Shown here: positions 59,530 through 64,000 of the stretch, in pieces
How the letters are laid out: the number at the start of each line of letters is the position of its first letter
Numbering within the stretch: position 1 is the stretch's first letter
Assembly (NCBI RefSeq): GCF_014649875.1
Contig: NZ_BMTW01000001.1
Coordinates: forward strand, 930,001-994,000
DNA length: 64,000 nucleotides
Direction of reading: 5' to 3'
Origin: Streptomyces rubiginosohelvolus
GTDB taxonomy: Bacteria > Actinomycetota > Actinomycetes > Streptomycetales > Streptomycetaceae
Made by a program: the position numbers and the translations under genes
The notes under the pieces: model-generated
The model's input: only the letters and a program-made list of their open reading frames with translations
Databases searched by the model: none
Told to the model about the DNA's origin: nothing

Positions 59530-60188
59530 CGCGATCCCCTCTCGCTCGGCAGGGCGACGATCGCCGCCCTGCCTCCTACCTCTCCGCGGCCCCGGCCGGG
59601 TTCCCGCGCTTCCCGCTCTTTCCGCTCTTCCTGCGCTTCCTGTGCGAGCCGTTCGCCCGTCAGCGCGCGCAGCCGCTTCCGGGCCCGGGAGAGCCGCGAG
59701 CGTACGGTGCCCACGGGCACGCCCAGCGCGTCCGCGGTCTGCTCGTAGTCGAGCCCGGCCCAGACACAGAGCGCCAACACCTCCCGCTCGGGCCCCCGGA
59801 GCCGGTCGAGCACCGCGCGTACGGCCGCCAGCTCCCGCTGGTGGTCCAGGCGCTCGGCGGACGCCTCGGCGAAGTCGGCGGTCTCCTCGGGCTTCGGCTG
59901 CCGGGCCAGGAAGGCGAGCCGGCGGCCGACCCCGCGGCGGTGGTTGCGCGCCCTGTTGGTCGCGATGCCCAGCAGCCAGGGCCCGAGCGGCGCGCCTTCG
60001 GCGCGGACCTGTTCGCGGGTGCGCCAGGCGGCGAGGAAGGTCTCCGACATCACGTCCTCGGCGGCCGAGAGGTCCCCGGTGAGACGGGCGGCGTGCTGGT
60101 GGACGGTGCGGGCGTACCGGTCGTAGAGGTCCCCGAAGGCCTCCCGGTCACCGGCCCGGATCCGCTCCCGTACTTCGTTGTGTTCCAC
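59526..60188 (-). CDS. ECF sigma factor
   Basis: A 220-residue sigma factor: region 2 (AFGDLYDRYARTVHQHAARLTGDLSAAEDVMSETFLAAW) and region 4 (LRGPEREVLALCVWAGLDYEQTADALGVPVGTVRSRLSRA). The GTG at 60188 is preceded by GAGAGG. It is coupled to the CU044_5270-type protein. The C-terminal 35 residues are disordered. Confidence 0.92.
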   Translation of the reverse strand: MEHNEVRERIRAGDREAFGDLYDRYARTVHQHAARLTGDLSAAEDVMSETFLAAWRTREQVRAEGAPLGPWLLGIATNRARNHRRGVGRRLAFLARQPKPEETADFAEASAERLDHQRELAAVRAVLDRLRGPEREVLALCVWAGLDYEQTADALGVPVGTVRSRLSRARKRLRALTGERLAQEAQEERKEREAREPGRGRGEVGGRAAIVALPSERGSR

Positions 60189-60292
60189 GCCCTGTACCTC
60201 TCCGGGACCTGCGCCCGGTTCCCGTGGCCCGCGTCACATCCGGGGTCGGCGTCTCACGACGATCGTGCCAACCGGGCCGCGGACGCCGAAAC

Positions 60293-60329
60293 GGGGGGTG
60301 CGTTCCGGCTCTCGCCGGACGCACCCCCC
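60293..60329 (-). terminator. Terminator after the chitinase gene
   Basis: Inverted arms GGGGGGTGCGTTCCGGC (60293-60309) and GCCGGACGCACCCCCC (60314-60329) pair with one bulge, 41 bases past the chitinase stop on the minus strand. Confidence 0.8.
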
Positions 60330-60369
60330 GCTCGGGTGGGGTTCTCAGGCCCTCACGAGGACCTTCGGA

Positions 60370-61260
60370 TCAGCAGCTCAGGTTCGAGCCGGTGGTGGTG
60401 CCGAGAACCTGGGTGAACTGCGTGAACTTGTTGATCCGGCTCTGGACCTGGGCCGGGTTGCCGCCGTTGCACTCGATCGCGCCGTTGATGGAGCGGATCG
60501 TCTCGCCGAAGCCGGCGTTGTTCACGATGGCGTTGTGGCCGGTCATGGTGCCGGGGCCGGACTGGGTGTTCCAGTACCAGAGGCCGGTCTTCCAGGCGAT
60601 GGCGGCGTTCTGCTCGACCAGGTAGGGGTTGTTCAGCAGGTCGATGCCGAGGGCGTCACCGGCGGCCTTGTAGTTGAAGTTCCAGCTCAGCTGGATCGGG
60701 CCCTTGCCGTAGTACGCGGACTGGCCGGCCGGGCAGCCGTAGGGCTGGCTCGCGTCGCAGTAGTGCGGGTAGTTCGCCTCGTTGACTTCCTTGATGTACA
60801 CCAGCCCGCCGGTCTCGTGGCTGACGTTGGCGAGGAAGGCGGCCGCCTCGCGCTTCTTGATCTCGTCGGAGCCGGTGTTGGCGAAGGCCGGGTAGGCGCT
60901 GAGGGCGTCGGTCAGGCCCTGGTAGGTGTAGAAGGGGTTCCGGTTCGGGAACATCTGGTTGAACTGGGCCTCGCTGACGACGAATCCGTTGCTCTGGCCC
61001 GGGTCCTCACCGCCCCCGCCGGTACCGCAGGCGCCCTTGTCGGCCCAGACGTCCGACGAACCCGGACGCTCGTTCTGGGTCCACCACTTGGCCGTGTAGT
61101 TACGGCCGTTGTACGAGACCGAGCCACCGTTCGTGTAGACGGCGGAGGAGCTCCAGGCCGTGGCACAGGTGGCGGCCTGCGCGGTGGCGGCGGGAAGCAC
61201 GACGAGCGCCGCGACGACCGCGCCGAGCGCGACCAGCAGGCTCATGACACGTCGGATCAC
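60370..61260 (-). CDS. Secreted GH19 chitinase with CBM5/12
   Basis: A 296-residue enzyme. The signal peptide runs to about residue 30 (VIRRVMSLLVALGAVV, ending AAQAATCATAW). A CBM5/12 chitin-binding domain follows (residues 31-77, SSAVYTNGGSVSYNGRNYTA, then WWTQNERPG), then a Gly-rich linker and the GH19 domain with the catalytic glutamates in VSHETGG and KEVNEANY and the YYGKGPIQLSWNFNY segment. It resembles ChiC/ChiF-type enzymes of Streptomyces. AAGGAG is seven bases before the GTG at 61260. DasR-like operators lie upstream. Confidence 0.95.
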   Translation of the reverse strand: MIRRVMSLLVALGAVVAALVVLPAATAQAATCATAWSSSAVYTNGGSVSYNGRNYTAKWWTQNERPGSSDVWADKGACGTGGGGEDPGQSNGFVVSEAQFNQMFPNRNPFYTYQGLTDALSAYPAFANTGSDEIKKREAAAFLANVSHETGGLVYIKEVNEANYPHYCDASQPYGCPAGQSAYYGKGPIQLSWNFNYKAAGDALGIDLLNNPYLVEQNAAIAWKTGLWYWNTQSGPGTMTGHNAIVNNAGFGETIRSINGAIECNGGNPAQVQSRINKFTQFTQVLGTTTGSNLSC

Positions 61261-61333
61261 GTGAACACACTCCTTGAACGCGGCGCGCCGTCCGGCCGTG
61301 CGCCGCTGTGGGGGTGCCCGACACTCAACCGAG

Positions 61334-61365
61334 AATGGTCTGGACCTGTCAAGGTCTAGACCAGT
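61334..61365 (-). promoter_or_regulatory. Two DasR-type operators upstream of the chitinase gene
   Basis: Two 16-base sites at 61334-61349 and 61350-61365 each match 13 of 16 positions of the DasR-responsive element ACTGGTCTAGACCAGT. Their tandem layout is that of the direct repeats known in Streptomyces chitinase promoters, so the gene should be repressed by DasR and induced by chitin sugars. Confidence 0.85.
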
Positions 61366-61498
61366 ATTCGTGACAAGCCGCCGGACTTGCCGAAGTCGTC
61401 GAAGGTCGGCAAGTAGGAGCGGAATGCTGTGCTCCGGCTTCCCGGGCTGCTGCCATGAGGGGGTCACATTCCTCTGTGGAGAAGGGGGTTCGCCCGGG

Positions 61499-62452
61499 AT
61501 GCGGACCACAACGATGGGCAGGGACGGACCGGTCGTCGGCCGGTTGGGACTGGGGGCGATGGGCCTCTCGTACCGTTACGCCCCCGGCCTGAGGGACCGG
61601 ACCAAGGCGGTGTCACTCGTCCAGGAGGCGGTCGACCTCGGGGTCAATCTGGTCGAGACGGCCGACGCCTACGCGGACGGCGAGAACGAGCGGCTGATCG
61701 GTGAGGCCATCCGCGGCCGGCGGGACGAGGTGGTGCTCTGTACCGGCGGCGGTCTGCTCGGCAACCCCGACGGGGTGCTGCGGCCCGCGGGCGGCCCGCA
61801 GGCGCTGCGGGACGCGGTCGACGAGAGCCTGCGCAGGCTCGACGTGGACCACATCGACCTCTATCTGCTGCGCCGGATCGACCCCGCCGTCCCGCTGACG
61901 GAGAGCTGGGGGGCGCTGGCCGAGCAGGTCTGGGCGGGCAAGATCCGGATGCTCGGGCTGCCCGTCGTGACCGTGGAGCAGGCCCGGGAGGCCGAGGCCG
62001 TGCACGAGGCGTCCGCGATCGGCGCCGAGGTGTCCCTGTTCACGCGGTGCGGCCTCGACGACGTCGTCCCGTACTCGGTGGAGCGCCGGATCGCCCTGCT
62101 GGCCGGTGCGCCGCTCGGGCGCGGTCTGCTGACCGGAGCGTTCTCCCGCCCCGAGGACCTGCCCCCGGGCGACTGGCGGCACACCCAGCCGCGCTTCGCC
62201 CCACGGGCCATCCGCCACAACCACGCCCTCGCGCAGGCCGTCGCCCAGGTGGCGGCCCGGCACGAGGCCACCCCCGCGCAGATCGCCCTGGCGTGGCTGC
62301 TCCGGCTCGGTGACCACGTGGTGCCGCTGCCCGGCACCCGGGCGTCGTACCACCTCGCGGAAAACCTCGGCGGGGACCGTGTCCGGCTGACCGAACAGGA
62401 CCTGACCGACCTGGAGTTCCTGCCCTATCCGGCAGGCTCCGCAGAGGTGTGA
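61499..62452 (+). CDS. Aldo/keto reductase-like protein lacking the catalytic tetrad
   Basis: A 317-residue TIM barrel of the AKR family (VVGRLGLGAMGLSYRYAPG at the start, ending with GTRASYHLAENLGG). The tetrad normally reads Asp-Tyr-Lys-His. Here the position of Asp is Glu53 in VETADAY, Tyr58 is kept, the Lys is Gly83 in VVLCTGGG, and the His is Arg125 in YLLRRIDP. The ATG at 61499 is preceded by GAAGGGGG. It is followed by a serine-hydrolase-like gene on the same strand. Confidence 0.88.
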   Translation: MRTTTMGRDGPVVGRLGLGAMGLSYRYAPGLRDRTKAVSLVQEAVDLGVNLVETADAYADGENERLIGEAIRGRRDEVVLCTGGGLLGNPDGVLRPAGGPQALRDAVDESLRRLDVDHIDLYLLRRIDPAVPLTESWGALAEQVWAGKIRMLGLPVVTVEQAREAEAVHEASAIGAEVSLFTRCGLDDVVPYSVERRIALLAGAPLGRGLLTGAFSRPEDLPPGDWRHTQPRFAPRAIRHNHALAQAVAQVAARHEATPAQIALAWLLRLGDHVVPLPGTRASYHLAENLGGDRVRLTEQDLTDLEFLPYPAGSAEV

Positions 62453-62516
62453 GCCGGCCCCGGACCCACCCGTGCACCGCTGCCCCTGACCCTCCACCAC
62501 TTCTGGAGTTCCTGAC

Positions 62517-63761
62517 ATGACGACCTCACTGGTACGGCAGGTCCTCCCGCGGCCCCGGCCGCGGGCGGCGACAACCGACGTCCACGGCACCACGGCGTCC
62601 GGGTTCGCCTCGGTGCGCCACTTCTTCGAACGGGCCTGCCGGGAAGCGGGCCCGCCCAGATCCCAGGGAGCCGCGCTCGCGGTCGTCCGGGACGGTGAAC
62701 TGGTGGTCGACCTGTGGCAGGGCACCGCCGACCCGGTCACCGGGACTCCGTGGACCGGCGACACCCTCGCACCGCTGCTGACGGGCTCCCACTCCGTCCT
62801 GGCCACGGCGGTCCTGCTCCTCGCCGACATGGGCGCTCTCGCCCTGGACCGGCCGGTCGCGGAGTACTGGCCGGAGTTCGCGGCGCGCGGCAAGAGCGCG
62901 GTGACGCTGCGGGACGTGCTGACCTTCACCGCCCGGCTCCCGGCCATGGAGGCGGGGCTCGACCAGCGGGACGTGGAGAACCCGCGCATGATGGCCGCGC
63001 TCCTCGAACTGCACAGCCAGGAGGACGACCCCCGTGCCGGGGGCGTGCTGCACGGCCCGTGGACGGCGGGGTGGATCGTCGCGGAGGTGGTCCGCCGGGT
63101 GGACGGCCGCGATCTCGACCTGTTCTTCCTGGAGGAGATCGCCGGGCCACTGGGCCTGGACGTCCACTTCGGCCTCGTACCCGACCAACTGCCGCACACC
63201 GCACGTATCTCGTACGGGGCGGACTTCCGCTCCCGTTTCCCGGCCCCGGACGGCGGCCAGGACAGCGGCGCGGCGGACCTGTGCGAGCGGGTGTGGAACA
63301 ACCCGTGCCCTTTCCCGGCGGACGCCGGGGTCTGGAGCGAGAGCCGGCGGCGCTACGCGCTCATCCCCTCCCTGGGGGCGTACGCGTCGGCCCGCGGCCT
63401 GGCGCGACTGCAGGGCGTCCTGGCCGCCGACGCCGTACGGGCTCCGGGCGAGGAGCCGCTGCTCCTGTCGCGCCGCACGCTCGACCAGGCGCGGAGCTTC
63501 TGGGTCGAGGGCCTGGACCCGCTGCTCGGCGGGGTCAGCGCCTACGGCGAAGGCGGCCTCCAACTCCTCGACGACGGGCTGCACCCGGCCGTCCGCTCGG
63601 GCGCCTTCGGCCACCAGGGCCCCGGCGGGATCGCCTGTCAGTCCTGGCCCCTGGCCCGGACCGGCGCCGCCTGGGTCCGCGGCCGGCTGACGGCGGGCCC
63701 GGGCGCCCGGCTCCTGGACGAGGTGGCCGACGCGGTGGACCGGACGCTGCGGGCGAGGTGA
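62517..63761 (+). CDS. Beta-lactamase-fold protein lacking the SxxK motif
   Basis: A 414-residue protein of the class C/serine-hydrolase family (ALAVVRDGELVVDLWQGTAD, WTGDTLAPLL, VLATAVLLLADMGALALDRPV). Where the family has SxxK before VTATAV, this protein has T89-G-S-H92, so neither the nucleophile Ser nor Lys is present. The motif HGYxxxxxGW reads HGPWTAGW, so the catalytic Tyr is Pro181. GGAG-type ribosome site CTGGAG precedes the ATG by about eight bases. It is 64 bases after the AKR-like gene. Confidence 0.85.
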   Translation: MTTSLVRQVLPRPRPRAATTDVHGTTASGFASVRHFFERACREAGPPRSQGAALAVVRDGELVVDLWQGTADPVTGTPWTGDTLAPLLTGSHSVLATAVLLLADMGALALDRPVAEYWPEFAARGKSAVTLRDVLTFTARLPAMEAGLDQRDVENPRMMAALLELHSQEDDPRAGGVLHGPWTAGWIVAEVVRRVDGRDLDLFFLEEIAGPLGLDVHFGLVPDQLPHTARISYGADFRSRFPAPDGGQDSGAADLCERVWNNPCPFPADAGVWSESRRRYALIPSLGAYASARGLARLQGVLAADAVRAPGEEPLLLSRRTLDQARSFWVEGLDPLLGGVSAYGEGGLQLLDDGLHPAVRSGAFGHQGPGGIACQSWPLARTGAAWVRGRLTAGPGARLLDEVADAVDRTLRAR

Positions 63762-63813
63762 GGAGACCGCCGGGTCACCGGCGGGAGCGGCGTGAGACGG
63801 ACCCCGGCCGCCG

Positions 63814-64000
63814 TCAGGCCGGGGACCGTCCGCTCTCCGCCTGCGGGGACTCCCGGCCGTCCTGGCCGCCTCCCTCATGCCGATCCGCGGCGAGGCCGTG
63901 CAGGACGACGTCCCAGACGGAGTCCCGGGCCACGGGCGTGCCGTGGGCGGCCATCGCGCCCTCCGCCAGGTGCGCCAGCATGACCTCCGCCTCCTCGGGC
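63814..64000 (-). CDS. TetR family regulator, 3' end only
   Basis: The open frame enters from the window's right edge and stops at 63814-63816. The visible part reads EEAEVMLAHLAEGAMAAHGT, then PVARDSVWDVVLHGLAA, a C-terminal TetR-type helix, followed by a disordered Gly/Ser tail. The rest of the gene is outside the window. It is convergent with the serine-hydrolase-like gene. Confidence 0.6.
   Translation of the reverse strand, partial: PEEAEVMLAHLAEGAMAAHGTPVARDSVWDVVLHGLAADRHEGGGQDGRESPQAESGRSPA

Overview
The window is chromosomal DNA of a Streptomyces species. The base composition is very GC-rich, GTG starts and four-base ATGA/GTGA overlaps are common, and the genes include wblA, a GH19 chitinase with DasR-type operators, an XRE/DUF397 pair, and several ECF sigma factors. 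From memory, the gene order around 1-10800 and 22400-31100 resembles the S. coelicolor chromosome near SCO3573-SCO3582 and SCO3612-SCO3620. I see no integrase, transposase, plasmid gene, CRISPR array or polyketide/NRPS cluster.

Layout. 10-5482: metallo-hydrolase, NUDIX, RidA and DUF4177 genes, then two ArsA/Get3-like ATPases facing wblA. 6065-10959: class A PBP, YqeY-like protein, metallophosphoesterase, Pr6Pr membrane protein and tRNA-Pro(CGG). 11002-13794: arsM divergent from arsR-acr3-arsC. 13814-17040: a degraded patch with a deleted acetyltransferase, a DUF899 protein, a molbindin-like regulator, a probably truncated PucR regulator and the tail of a molybdopterin oxidoreductase. 17304-24603: SGNH esterase, SnoaL-like protein, methyltransferase, S9 peptidase, SURF1 and an ECF sigma/membrane-protein pair. 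24879-31087: asd-ask, an SgcJ/EcaC-like gene under a MerR/SoxR-like site, DUF5063, recR, ybaB and a SLATT-type protein. 31162-39807: a six-copy 39-bp tandem repeat, GntR, aminotransferase, DJ-1/MarR operon, Ser/Thr kinase, and a divergent MFS/TetR pair. 39841-44046: two divergent Asp23/Gls24 operons with an ECF sigma factor. 44179-55031: deaminase, XRE/DUF397, regulators, FG-GAP protein, I36 inhibitor, a frameshifted regulator, HTTM-DUF5819, and an ice-binding-like protein. 55328-64000: PucR-type regulator divergent from a second sliding clamp, another ECF pair, GH19 chitinase, two enzyme-like proteins lacking catalytic residues, and a partial TetR gene.

Main points. (1) The Asp23 divergon joins an ECF sigma factor, a zinc anti-sigma motif fused to an Asp23-like domain, and four proteins resembling the Firmicutes Asp23/AmaP envelope complex; it is the best candidate here for a little-described system. 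(2) The AKR and beta-lactamase-like proteins at 61499-63761 both lack their family's catalytic residues. (3) Three loci show recent decay, each read directly from the sequence: a deletion with frame change, a head-to-head deletion, and a one-base frameshift. (4) At least eleven genes have a TAnnnT box 6-8 bases before the start codon and are predicted to be leaderless.

All functional names come from reading motifs and from knowledge of the families; no database search was run.
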